Assembly (NCBI GenBank): GCA_950295325.1
Contig: OX485809.1
Span: 7,440,001 to 7,504,000 of the forward strand
Reading direction: 5' to 3'
DNA: 64,000 bases
Source: Polytrichum commune
Taxonomy: Eukaryota > Streptophyta > Polytrichopsida > Polytrichales > Polytrichaceae
In this document: positions 36,366 to 45,939 of the stretch, piece after piece
How the letters are laid out: the number at the start of each line of letters is the position of its first letter
Numbering within the stretch: the first letter of the stretch is position 1
The notes under the pieces: model-generated
Databases searched by the model: none
What the model saw: only the letters and a program-made list of their open reading frames with translations
Told to the model about the DNA's origin: nothing
Translations under genes and position numbers: made by a program

Positions 36366-37394
36366 GTGGATGAACCATCAACACAAAACGAAAAACTCGT
36401 TGGTCTTCAAAGCAAACTTGCTAAAGTGAAATCTCGTCTTAAACAAGTGAAAATTTTGGGTGTCATTGGTATGGGAGGAATAGGGAAGACCACCTTGGCT
36501 AAGGTCGTATTTGATGATGTGAAATCCACATACAATGCATCATGCTTCATTGAACAATTGAAAAGCAAAAGTTCACATGAAGTCCTATGGGAAATTTTAG
36601 AAAAACTCGAATGCTTGGACAAAGAAGACAAGCCTAATAAGGTGGATGCTCAACAAACGGTGAGGGAGTTGTTGGCCAGCAAGAAAATCATTCTAATATT
36701 GGACGATCCACTAGATCAAGTTCAAGTGCGTGATATTATTCCAGCACATGCTTCATTTGTCAACAAAGGTACCAATATTATCATAACAACCCGTGATTGG
36801 GGTCTAATGATGGATTTTGTGGAGGAGAACGGTAAGATAGACGTTAGGGAGTTAGATGGAAATGCGGCAAAAGAACTCTTTAATTCTTATGCTTCTTCAC
36901 ATGAAGGACAATTGTCACCACAGTTCTTTGATATACGTGACAAAATTGTGGAAGCTTGCAACGGCTTGCCTTTAAGCTTGAAAGTCATGGGTGCATTCTT
37001 GCAAGGAAAGGAGAGGATTCGAAGTTGGGAAAGGGCTTTCCAAAGGATGACAAGAGGCAGATGTTTGGATGGTGATGAAGGGCTGTGGAGTACCTTGAGG
37101 GTTAGTTTTGATGCATTGAAAGACGAAGAGAAAAAGTTGTTTCTAGACTTAGCATGTTTCTTTCCCATGCGACATCGGAAAGAAAGAGCTTTGCTTATGT
37201 GTGCATCTCCAAGTGATGTGCTTGATGTGTTGGTGGACAAGTCCTTGGTCAAGATAGATCAATTCGGAGACCTAGAGATGCATGACCAACTACGTGACAT
37301 GGGACGAATGATGGTTGAGACGGAGGAGGTGTATAAGGATACTCGAATTTGGAAAAAAAACATGATTCCTTCAACAACTGGACAAACAAACAAG
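36366..37394 (+). CDS. PNL immune receptor, exon 2: NB-ARC
   Basis: These 343 codons (protein residues 582-924) are in phase 0 on both sides. The P-loop GMGGIGKTT is at residues 616-624. It is followed by kinase-2 (ILILDDPLDQ, with a Pro-Leu after the DD pair), RNBS-B IIITTRDWG, GLPL (CNGLPLSLK), RNBS-D FLDLACFF and MHD (EMHDQLRDMG). All motifs needed for ADP/ATP switching are present. The domain style (FLDLACFF, LRDMGR) is close to TIR-type NLRs, but the N-terminal partner is a kinase. The donor is CAAG|GTATTT at 37,394. The intron (37,395-37,635, 241 bp) ends at TTCCAG, and a tandem acceptor 9 bp earlier would add three residues in frame. Confidence 0.95.
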
Positions 37395-37635
37395 GTATTT
37401 TCTATGCAAGCAATTTGAATTAGGTTGTTTGTAGCCAGATTGAGTTGCAAACTTGTAAGTCAAAGGGTTCATTTCTAAGTTGTTTAAACGTATCCTAGAT
37501 GTTTATTTATTGTGCACTTAAATGATCTACATTTGTTGTTGTTTGGTAAGGGTGACATTTGATATCAATCAACATTTTTATTTAGAAAATTCCGATTTTG
37601 ACATTTTGGACATTTTCAAAAAACAGATATTCCAG

Positions 37636-40600
37636 AAAGTTGAAGGCATTTTAATAAATGAAGAAATTTGGCCAAGCCCTTTCAACATTCACACAAGCAT
37701 CGTACACATGCAATTCAGCTCCCTACGTCTATTGATTTGTAGGTCATTGACAACATTACCAGAGGCATTGGGGAACTTGACTTCTTTGAAAGCCCTCGAT
37801 TTGTCCAATTGTTCGAGCCTGACAACATTACCGGAGGGATTGGTGAACTTGACTTCTTTGACAACCTTTGATTTGTCTCTATGTTCGAGCCTGACAACAT
37901 TACCGGCAGAATTGGGGAACATGACTTCTTTGAAAGCCCTCGATTTGTCCGATTGTTCGAGCCTGACAACATTACCCGAGGGATTGGGGAACCTGAGTTC
38001 TTTGACAACCCTCAATTTGTTTCGTTGTTCGAGCTTGACAACATTACCCGAGGGATTAGGGAACTTGAGTTCTTTGACAACCCTCAATTTGAAATATTGT
38101 TGGAGCTTGACAACATTACCAGAGGGATTGGGGAACTTGACTTCTTTGACAACCCTCGATTTGTCTTTTTGTTCGAGCCTGACAACATTACCGGCGGGAT
38201 TGGAGAACTTTACTTCTTTGACAACCCTCGATTTGTCTTTTTGTTCGAGCCTGACAACATTACCGGAGGGATTGGGGAACTTGACTTCTTTGACAACCCT
38301 CGATTTGTCCGATTGTTCGAGCCTGACAACATTACCGGAGGGATTGGGGAACTTGACTTCTTTGACAACCCTCGATTTGTCTTTTTGTTCGAGCCTGACA
38401 ACATTACCGGCGGGATTGGAGAACTTTACTTCTTTGACAACCCTCGATTTGTCTTTTTGTTCGAGCCTGACAACATTACCGGCGGGATTGGAGAACTTTA
38501 CTTCTTTGACAACCCTCGATTTGTATTTTTGTTCGAGCCTGACAACATTACCCGAGGGATTGGGGAACTTGACTTCTTTGGCAACCCTCACTTTGAGACG
38601 TTGTTCGAGCTTGACAATATTACCGGAGGGATTCGAGAACTTAACTTCTTTGACAACCCTCAATTTGTCAGAATGTTCGAGCGTGACAACATTACCGACG
38701 GGATTGGGGAACTTGAGTTCTTTGACAACCCTCAGTTTGTTCCATTGTGAGAGCATGACAACATTACCGGAGGGATTGGGGAACTTGACTTCTTTGACAA
38801 CCCTCGATTTGTCCGATTGTTCGAGCCTGACAACATTACCGGAGGGATTGGGGAACTTGACTTCTTTGACAACCCTTGATTTGTCCCATTGTTGGAGCAT
38901 GACAGCATTACCGGAGGAATTGGGGAACTTGACTTCTTTGACAACCCTCGATTTGTCCGATTGTTCGAGCCTGACAACATTACCGGAGGGATTGGGGAAC
39001 TTGACTTCTTTGACAACCCTCGATTTGTCTTTTTGTTCGAGCCTGACAACATTACCGGCGGGATTGGGGAACTTGACTTCTTTGACATTCTTCGATTTGT
39101 GCAAATGTTCGAGCCTGACAATATTACCGGCGGGATTGGGGAACCTAACTTCTTTGAAAGCCCTCGATTTGTTCGATTGTTCGAGCCTGACAACATTACC
39201 GGAGGGATTGGGGAACTTGACTTCTTTGACAACCCTTGATTTGTCCCATTGTTGGAGCATGACAGCATTACCGGAGGGATTGGGGAACTTGACTTCTTTG
39301 ACAACCCTCGATTTGTCCGATTGTTTGAGCCTGACAACATTACCGGAGGGATTGGGGAACTTGACTTCTTTGACAACCCTCGATTTGTCCGATTGTTCGA
39401 GCCTGACAACATTACTGGAGGGATTGGGGAACTTGACTTCTTTGACAACCCTTGATTTGTCCCATTGTGAGAACATGACAACATTACTGGCGGGATTGGA
39501 GAACCTAACTTCTTTAAAAGCCCTCGATTTGTCGGATTGTTCGAGCCTGACAACATTACCGGAGGGATTGGGGAACTTGACTTCTTTGACAACCCTTGAT
39601 TTGTTCCATTGTGAGAGCATGACAACATTAGCGGAGGGATTGGGGAACTTGACTTCTTTGACAACCCTCTGTTTGTTCGATTTTTCAAGCATGACAACAT
39701 TACTGGCGGGATTGGGGAACTTGACTTCTTTGACAACCCTTGATTTGTCCTATTGTAAGAGCATGACAACATTACCGGCGGAATTGGGGACCTTAACTTC
39801 TTTGACAATCCTCGGTTTGTGCAGCTGTTCGAGCCTAACAACATTACCGGTGGCATTAGGGAACTTGAGTTCTTTGACAACCCTTGATTTGTCAAAATGT
39901 TTGAGCCTGACAATATTACCGGCGGAATTGGTAACCTTAACTTCTTTGACATTCCTCGGTTTATCCAGATGTTCGAGCCTAACAACATTACCGGCGGGAT
40001 TACGGAACTTGAGGTCTTTGACAACCCTCGATTTGTCTCTTTGTTCGAGCCTGAAAACATTACCAGCGGGATTACGGAACTTGAGTTCTTTGACAACCCT
40101 CAAATTGTACAAATGTTCGAGTCTGACAACATTACCAAAGGGATTGGTGAACTTGACTTCTTTGACAACCCTTGATTTGTCCGATTGTTCGAGCATGACA
40201 ACATTACCGGCAGAATTGGGGAACTTGACTTCTTTGACAATCCTCGATTTGTCTTTTTGGTCGTGCCTGACAACATTACCAGAGGGATTGGGAAACCTCA
40301 TTTTTTTGACAACCCTCAAGTTGTTCGATTGTTCAAGCCTGACAACGTTACCCGAGGGATTAGTGAACTTGAGTTCTTTGACATTCCTCAATTTGTCCAA
40401 ATGTTCGAGCCTGACAACATTACCGGAGGGATTGGGGAACTTGAGTTCTTTGACAACCCTCAATTTGAAACGTTGTTCGAGCTTGACAACATTACCGGAG
40501 GGATTGGGGAACTTGGGTTCTTTGAGAACCCTCAATTTGAAACGTTGTTCGAGCTTGACAACATTACCAGAGGGATTGGAGAACTTGACATTTTTGACAA

Positions 40601-41235
40601 CCCTTGATTTATCCCATTGTGAGAGCATGACAACATTACTTGAGGGATTGGGAAACCTCACTTTTTTGACAACTCTCTCTTTGTTCGATTGTTCGAGCCT
40701 GACAACTTTACCCGAGGGATTAGGGAACTTGAGTTCTTTGACAACCCTCAATTTGTCCAAATGCTCGAGCATGACAACATTACCGGAGGGATTGGGGAAC
40801 TTGACTTCTTTGACAACCCTCAATTTGTCAGAATGTTCGAGCGTGACAACATTACCGACGGGATTGGGGAACTTGAGTTCTTTGACAACCCTCAATTTGT
40901 CCAAATGCTCGAGCATGACAACATTACCGGAGGGATTGGGGAACTTGACTTCTTTGACAACCCTCAATTTGTCAAAATGTTCGAGCCTGACAACATTACC
41001 GGAGGGATTGGGGAACTGGACTTCTTTGACAATCCTTGATTTGTCCCATTGTGAGAGCATGACAACATTACCGGAGGGATTGGAAAACTTGACTTCTTTG
41101 ACAACCCTCCGTTTGTTCGATTGTTCAAGCATGACAACATTACGGGCGGGATTGGGGAACGTGACTTCCTTGAAAGCCCTCGATTTGTCCGATTGTTCAA
41201 GCCTGACAACATTACCGGAGGGATTGGGAATTTGA
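37636..41235 (+). CDS. PNL immune receptor, exon 3: giant LRR domain
   Basis: This exon adds 1,199 codons and brings the predicted protein to 2,123 residues. It opens KVEGILINEE, the usual linker after NB-ARC in plant NLRs, then has about 48 leucine-rich repeats of exactly 24 residues with the pattern LxxLxxLxLxxCxxLxxLP. Units are nearly identical at the DNA level (72 bp). Variation is concentrated in a few positions of the strand segment (for example LSDCSS, LSHCES, LFDCSS, LSKCSS), the likely ligand-facing surface. Plant NLRs usually carry roughly 10-30 LRRs. The frame ends at 41,233-41,235 because one G is lost from GGGGAAC, and LRR coding continues in another frame. The gene may be truncated here or newly frameshifted. 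Confidence 0.88.
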   Translation, partial: KVEGILINEEIWPSPFNIHTSIVHMQFSSLRLLICRSLTTLPEALGNLTSLKALDLSNCSSLTTLPEGLVNLTSLTTFDLSLCSSLTTLPAELGNMTSLKALDLSDCSSLTTLPEGLGNLSSLTTLNLFRCSSLTTLPEGLGNLSSLTTLNLKYCWSLTTLPEGLGNLTSLTTLDLSFCSSLTTLPAGLENFTSLTTLDLSFCSSLTTLPEGLGNLTSLTTLDLSDCSSLTTLPEGLGNLTSLTTLDLSFCSSLTTLPAGLENFTSLTTLDLSFCSSLTTLPAGLENFTSLTTLDLYFCSSLTTLPEGLGNLTSLATLTLRRCSSLTILPEGFENLTSLTTLNLSECSSVTTLPTGLGNLSSLTTLSLFHCESMTTLPEGLGNLTSLTTLDLSDCSSLTTLPEGLGNLTSLTTLDLSHCWSMTALPEELGNLTSLTTLDLSDCSSLTTLPEGLGNLTSLTTLDLSFCSSLTTLPAGLGNLTSLTFFDLCKCSSLTILPAGLGNLTSLKALDLFDCSSLTTLPEGLGNLTSLTTLDLSHCWSMTALPEGLGNLTSLTTLDLSDCLSLTTLPEGLGNLTSLTTLDLSDCSSLTTLLEGLGNLTSLTTLDLSHCENMTTLLAGLENLTSLKALDLSDCSSLTTLPEGLGNLTSLTTLDLFHCESMTTLAEGLGNLTSLTTLCLFDFSSMTTLLAGLGNLTSLTTLDLSYCKSMTTLPAELGTLTSLTILGLCSCSSLTTLPVALGNLSSLTTLDLSKCLSLTILPAELVTLTSLTFLGLSRCSSLTTLPAGLRNLRSLTTLDLSLCSSLKTLPAGLRNLSSLTTLKLYKCSSLTTLPKGLVNLTSLTTLDLSDCSSMTTLPAELGNLTSLTILDLSFWSCLTTLPEGLGNLIFLTTLKLFDCSSLTTLPEGLVNLSSLTFLNLSKCSSLTTLPEGLGNLSSLTTLNLKRCSSLTTLPEGLGNLGSLRTLNLKRCSSLTTLPEGLENLTFLTTLDLSHCESMTTLLEGLGNLTFLTTLSLFDCSSLTTLPEGLGNLSSLTTLNLSKCSSMTTLPEGLGNLTSLTTLNLSECSSVTTLPTGLGNLSSLTTLNLSKCSSMTTLPEGLGNLTSLTTLNLSKCSSLTTLPEGLGNWTSLTILDLSHCESMTTLPEGLENLTSLTTLRLFDCSSMTTLRAGLGNVTSLKALDLSDCSSLTTLPEGLGI

Positions 41236-42690
41236 CTTCTTGGACATTCCTCCATTTGCCCAAATGTTCGAGCCTGACTACATTACCGGCGGGATTGGGG
41301 AACTTGACTTCTTTGACAACCCTTTGTTTGTTCGATTGTTCGAGCATGACAACATTAGTGGCGGGATTCCGGAACTTGACTTCTTTGACAACCCTTGATT
41401 TGTCCCATTGTGAGAGCATGACAACATTACCGGCGGAATTGGGGACCTTGACTTCTTTGACAACCCTTGATTTGTCTTTTTGTTTGAGCCTGACAACATT
41501 ACTGGCGGGATTAAGGAACTTGACTATTTTGACAACCCTCAATTTGTCGTGTTGTTCAAGCCTGACAACATTACCGGAGGGATTGGGGAACTTGACTTCT
41601 TTGACAACCCTCGATTTGTCTTTTTGTTCGAGTCTGACAACATTACCGGAGGGATTGGGGAACTTGACTTCTTTGACAACCCTCAATTTGTCCCATTGTG
41701 AAAGCATGACAACATTACTGGAGGGACTCGGGAACTTAACTTCTTTGACATTCCTCGATTTGTCCAAATGTTCGAGCCTAACAACATTACCAGCGGAATT
41801 CGGGAACTTGAATTCTTTGACAACCCTCAATTTGTCCAAATGTTCGAGCCTGACAACATTACCGGAGGGATTGGAGAACTTGACTTCTTTGACATTCCTT
41901 GATTTGTCCAAATGTTCGAGCCTGACTACATTACCGGCGGGATTGGGGAACTTGACTTCTTTGACAAACCTCCGTTTGTTCGATTGTTCGAGCATGACAA
42001 CATTACCGGCGGGATTGAAGAACTTGACTTCTTTGACAACCCTTGATTTGTCCCATTGTGAGAGCATGACAACATTACCGGAGGGATTGGAAAACTTGAC
42101 TTCTTTGACATTCCTCGATTTGTCTCTTTGTTCGAGCGTGACAACATTACCGGAGGGATTGGGGAACCTAACTTCCTTGAAAACCCTCGATTTGTCCGAT
42201 TGTTCAAGCCTGACAACATTACTGGAGGGATTGGGGAACCTGACTTCCTTGAAAACCCTCGATTTGTCCGATTGTTCAAGCCTGACAACATTACCGGAGG
42301 GATTGGGGAACTTGACTTCTTTGACAACCCTCAATTTGTTCCATTGTGAAAGCATGACAACATTACCAGAGGGATTGGGGAATTTAACTTCTTTGACATT
42401 CCTCGATTTGTCTTTTTGTTCGAGCCTGACAACATTACCGGAGGGATTGGGGAACTTGACTTCTTTGACATTCCTCTATTTGTATAAATGTTCGAGCCTG
42501 AGTACATTACCGGCGGGATTGGGGAACTTGATTTCTTTGACAACCCTCCGTTTGTTCGATTGTTCGAGCATAACAACATTACTGGCGGGATTGGGGAACT
42601 TGATTTTTTTGACAACCCTCTGTTTGTTCGATTGTTCAAGCATGACAACATTACCGGCGGGATTGGGGAACTTGAGTTCTTTGACAACCC
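37740..42690 (+). repeat. 72-bp tandem repeat array (about 69 LRR units)
   Basis: The unit has the form ACATTACCGGAGGGATTGGG, then GAACTTGACTTCTTTGACAA, then CCTCGATTTGTCCGATTGTT and CGAGCCTGACA. The 72-bp period is held almost without indels over 4.95 kb. Because 72 is divisible by three and the unit lacks stops in most frames, long open frames occur in other frames and on the opposite strand (for example 37,689-39,692 minus, 667 codons). These are by-products. Blocks of several units recur as larger copies, for example around 38,580-38,750 and 40,790-40,900, which points to unequal exchange or gene conversion. Confidence 0.95.
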
Positions 42691-42716
42691 TCAACAATGC
42701 GTATGAATACTTATGA
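41236..42716 (+). pseudogene. LRR continuation after a frameshift
   Basis: Immediately after the frameshift, LRR coding resumes and stays open for about 20 more 24-residue units (open frame 41,121-42,716), ending LTTLNNAYEYL. A single-base change would join it to exon 3 as one array of about 69 units. It is either a recently killed C-terminal part, an assembly or sequencing error in a homopolymer, or an unusual splice product. The array stops at about 42,690, and the DNA beyond is unrelated to the left flank. Confidence 0.75.
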
Positions 42717-42946
42717 AAGTAGACGGCATTACCTAAAATATTATAAAATACACATACTAAATCAGCACACTAAATTTAAGTGTCATTTTAGAATGACAAA
42801 GACAATTTCAAATTGTGAGTCACAAAAAGTATAACCTCAGTGCTAGTGAGGGTTTTGTAATATTTTTGACTTCCAAGTTAATTACTTGTTTTATTGACAG
42901 TTTCACTTTGATAATGAAACCCCAGTCAATTGCTTATTTATTCAAT
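42717..42946. other. short unassigned junction
   Basis: This AT-rich stretch lies between the LRR array and a CACTA-type transposon end. It contains a short inverted pair, GTCATTTTAGAATGAC. No gene was seen. Confidence 0.4.
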
Positions 42947-43019
42947 CACTATAAGAAAACGTTGTTTTTTGCGATGTCAAAAAAAACGTCTGTGCGCATT
43001 CGCTTTGACATGGAAGTTC

Positions 43020-43400
43020 TTCTCTAGGACGTCACCTAAAATCCGTCATGTCAGACAGGGAAAAAACGCGGTGTGGACATGTGAAAACATGTTGAATTTC
43101 AGCACGTTTTTATGTGACGTCAGATAAAACATGGTGTTCCATGTTGTCCACGCACAGACACGTGGAGGGCACCTGGACGCCACGCAAGCAAGTTTTTTGC
43201 GGGCAGTGCCACGTCGTGAGTTTTTTCATTCGTTCCATTGCTGACGTGGATTGCCGCGTGGATGCTTTTCAAATGACGTGGACTGCGAGGTTTGTGACGT
43301 GTCATTCACTGTTGCTAATGTGGAAAGTGCGTGACGTGGCGATGTGTGGTTTCGCCAACATCGTCTGCGACACGAAGATGTCACATGAGACATCTTGCTC
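43020..43400. repeat. cluster of ACGT-core words (subterminal repeats)
   Basis: At least ten GACGT/ACGTC/CACGTG-type words occur in about 380 bp, in both orientations, just inside the CACTA terminus. Similar words recur near 43,695 and 45,375-45,415. In known CACTA elements the subterminal arrays bind the TnpA-type protein. The same core resembles plant bZIP sites, so they might also act as cis-regulatory DNA. Confidence 0.6.
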
Positions 43401-44335
43401 GACGGGGGTATTTATTTTTTAGTTTTGTTGAGGTGATGCATTGTTTTCTTGGACGGTCTTGTGACAGTAGGATGTTCTGTGAGACATCATATTGGGCATT
43501 ACGAATTCTTCGGATGTGTTGTGGGCAAAAACAGTGCGGGTTTATTCATGATGATGTCGTTTACAAGCTTAGCCCGCCTTGCTGTGGATGCTTGCCTCAA
43601 ACTCTCAAACACGTTACTGACATGAAGCTGTTTGGCTATTAGGACAACCAATTCTGAGATGCTCGTCACTTAGGGCATCTACGGGAATAAACATCGACGT
43701 CACGTGTTGCACCAGAACGCCGGAACAGACATAAAGAACATAACGAACAATTGTACTCCAAGACTTTGCAAATCATGAAATGCAATGTATTGATATTGGA
43801 AAATGTTGCCATCCTACAGGTCACATTTACACATCAAACGGAATTCAAACAAAAATTTAAACATTATGCATGATCGCGGTTTCAATGTCTACAGCGTCAA
43901 TTCTAGTCCTGCATGACTACGTTGAGGAATCGAGAGCACTCGAACGGATAGCCGCAGCGTCATTGATGTCGTCCACTCATTTCTTCTTCTGTGTCTGTGT
44001 CTTCGTGCTAGTTCCCACCTGCCCCATCCCACCGCCATTTACAAAACCACATGACGTCTATTAGTGGTGATCCAAAACATCACACGGGATCACATGGTTG
44101 AAGTAACTACATACGAGTCCTCCTCACTCCTCCTGCATGCTAGCAAGCAATGTAGGCATACAAACACAAGTTCTCTCACCTTCGCAAGAATTTGGGGAGG
44201 TTTAGGCAAACCAACCGCTTTGGGTGCACCGAGTTTGGCCATTGTTGATTTTGCTTGTGCACTTCTACCCACACAGCGAGGTCGGCCGGCTGACTCCTCC
44301 GGTACGGGCACATCATCCTGCCACAACATCACACA

Positions 44336-45274
44336 TCAGTTCTCATTGGTTTCAGCTGATGTCCACACGTGTCTGCTAACATTGCAGTCTGTCAAGGCAA
44401 ACGTCCAAGCAAATGTGCTTCTCGACATCTCGGATGGCACGATGAACAACATGCTAGACGAAAACATGAAAGAAAACTCGAAGAGGCAACGAGGAGAGGG
44501 TTTCGTGTATGTCAGGTATTCATGCGGCTTACTCATTGTTACCTGCTCCAGAGACACAATCTCTTCAGGCACGTCCGCAACGCCGGATATCTCGGGGTGT
44601 CCCTCCTTACCGTCCTCCATGGCTTGCACTGGCACTTCCTCATTCGTGGGCTCCACATGGTCATCAACTACGGGTGTCTCCGTCAATTTCTTCCCCTCTT
44701 CAAGTATATCCTCAATAATAGACGCAATAATATGTTGACTGCTGGTCTGCACTCCTTGGACGTCTGGAGCAGCATCGGTCGCAGCATCCTCAGCCACGTC
44801 GCTGGGAACATGAACCACGGACGCCAAGCGCATGTCCGCACCGCCCATGACGCTCAAACCAACAGTGGGAGGTTGTTTCTGTGCCAACATTGTCAACTCG
44901 ACCGTCGTGGACATCAATGCCGAAGTGTCATGCATCTTCACGGAGGATGAGGGTTCCGTCGTATCGTCGATGGGAGTCGGGAGTTTCTGACCTTGATTCT
45001 GAAGAATCATCCGCATCATGTCCTCCATGCGTTTGTGCGACGCTGCGACATTCTCGCCAAGGCGTGTGATGCTGCCCTCCAAATCCGTCATTCGAGTGCG
45101 CATCGCCTCAATTTCGGAGCCATGATCGGGACGCACTTTGCATTTTTCATCCTGTATCCGTTGATACTCTTTTGCAACCTCGGCATCAACCTCCGCATCG
45201 TAGGGTGCCCTGTTTTTCAACATCGTCTGCAACAAACAACAAAGGCATTTCGGATTGAACACGACATCAAACAT
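44336..45274 (-). CDS. CACTA-associated hypothetical ORF
   Basis: The 312-codon minus-strand frame starts MFDVVFNPKCLCC. Residues about 20-100 are charged and helical (AEVDAEVAKEYQRIQDEKC, then RMTDLEGSITRLGENV), a likely coiled coil. A long acidic, proline- and threonine-rich tail follows. Coiled-coil accessory ORFs of this kind accompany CACTA transposons in plants. No catalytic domain is visible. The C-terminal third looks less protein-like, so the true gene may end or splice near 44,520. Assignment to the transposon is by context. Confidence 0.5.
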   Translation of the reverse strand: MFDVVFNPKCLCCLLQTMLKNRAPYDAEVDAEVAKEYQRIQDEKCKVRPDHGSEIEAMRTRMTDLEGSITRLGENVAASHKRMEDMMRMILQNQGQKLPTPIDDTTEPSSSVKMHDTSALMSTTVELTMLAQKQPPTVGLSVMGGADMRLASVVHVPSDVAEDAATDAAPDVQGVQTSSQHIIASIIEDILEEGKKLTETPVVDDHVEPTNEEVPVQAMEDGKEGHPEISGVADVPEEIVSLEQVTMSKPHEYLTYTKPSPRCLFEFSFMFSSSMLFIVPSEMSRSTFAWTFALTDCNVSRHVWTSAETNEN

Positions 45275-45480
45275 TAGAATGTAAAAGGTGCAGGCCCTGT
45301 GAATGTCTTATAACGAACATGCTTAACATATCCAACCATCTGAAAGCTCTAAAGTGACATTGCCAACTCGGCAGACGTCTAAGTGCACGTTTTCACAGAC
45401 ATCTTTTGTCGACATTGACGTTGTCAGGGATATGAGCCGTCATAGATAGATAATATTTATGTCAGCATCAACATGCGGTG

Positions 45481-45804
45481 TCAACATAGACATTCTTGCA
45501 GACTTACCAGGTGGGACACGACCTCCCTTTCAATTGCTTTCATTTGTGTTGTGGTCGACCCTTTCCCTTTTGAGATTGAGCGCATGTGCTCAGACTTCGC
45601 GTGTGCAGCCTCAGTGGCGCGCATAGCTACAAGTGTCTTCCAATGCTCTGCATCCACATCCGCTGGTTTCCCCGCATTGTTGTCTATGAGCTGGTTCAGT
45701 CTCCACCGGGTGTTGATGAGGGGAAAAGCTATTTTGCGAGCGGTGAGCAGTGAGCGGTGAGCGGTAAGTTTTGTAGAATATTGAAATTTTGTGTGGTGAA
45801 ACAT
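45481..45804 (-). CDS. Ptta/En-Spm-like transposon protein fragment
   Basis: The 107-codon minus-strand frame contains DAEHWKTLVAMRATEAAHAK, followed by SEHMRSISKGKGSTTTQMKA and IEREV. This follows the W..(L/F)V..R....AK.SE..R....K..HT.G pattern of plant En/Spm Ptta proteins. It lies upstream of the coiled-coil ORF on the same strand and may be an earlier exon of the same gene, because a C-terminal accessory region usually follows this motif. The N-terminal part is not recognisable. Confidence 0.55.
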   Translation of the reverse strand: MFHHTKFQYSTKLTAHRSLLTARKIAFPLINTRWRLNQLIDNNAGKPADVDAEHWKTLVAMRATEAAHAKSEHMRSISKGKGSTTTQMKAIEREVVSHLVSLQECLC

Positions 45805-45939
45805 GCCCTATGACCGCGGTGTAAAGCTAAATATTGAAATATTTATTGATAAAAATAACCTATAACCGTGGTTGAGGAACCTATAACCATGGTTGAGGAA
45901 CCTATACTATATTTGCTTGCACATTCTCTTATAAGGTTT

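Larger units (their letters stand above)
25740..42700 (+). repeat. right arm of giant inverted duplication
   Basis: This arm is the reverse complement of about 1,480-16,050. Its outer part, from about 30.5 kb, is virtually indel-free against the left arm. The intron at 36,228-36,365 differs from its left copy by one visible base. The arm carries the hAT insertion (27,164-28,266), a third 366-bp repeat and a longer LRR array that the left arm lacks. The innermost part, near 25.74-26.1 kb, is distinctly more diverged. Confidence 0.93.
42947..45804 (-). mobile_element. second CACTA-type transposon, right end not found
   Basis: CACTATAAGAAAACG (from 42,947) is a typical plant CACTA terminus. The next 400 bp are dense in ACGT-core words (GACGTGG, CACGTCG, GTGACGTGG), as expected for subterminal transposase-binding repeats. 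Minus-strand ORFs at 44,336-45,274 and 45,481-45,804 resemble transposon-encoded accessory proteins of the En/Spm (Ptta) type. No complementary CTTATAGTG end was found to the right, so the true limit is unknown and the end given here is the last recognised ORF. Confidence 0.6.

Noticed and set aside
37689..42355. Long antisense open frames (up to 667 codons) with VVKEVKFPNPSGNVVRLEQ-type repeats
   Set aside because: They are the mirror of the LRR units. A 72-bp stop-poor unit is open in several frames, and there is no start context or independent domain.
37881..42706. Plus-strand frames with FEPDNITGGIGELDFFDN-type repeats
   Set aside because: This is the second sense frame of the same 72-bp LRR unit, with no separate support.
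42947..45804. Full autonomous CACTA transposon
   Set aside because: No transposase catalytic ORF and no matching right terminus were found in the window.
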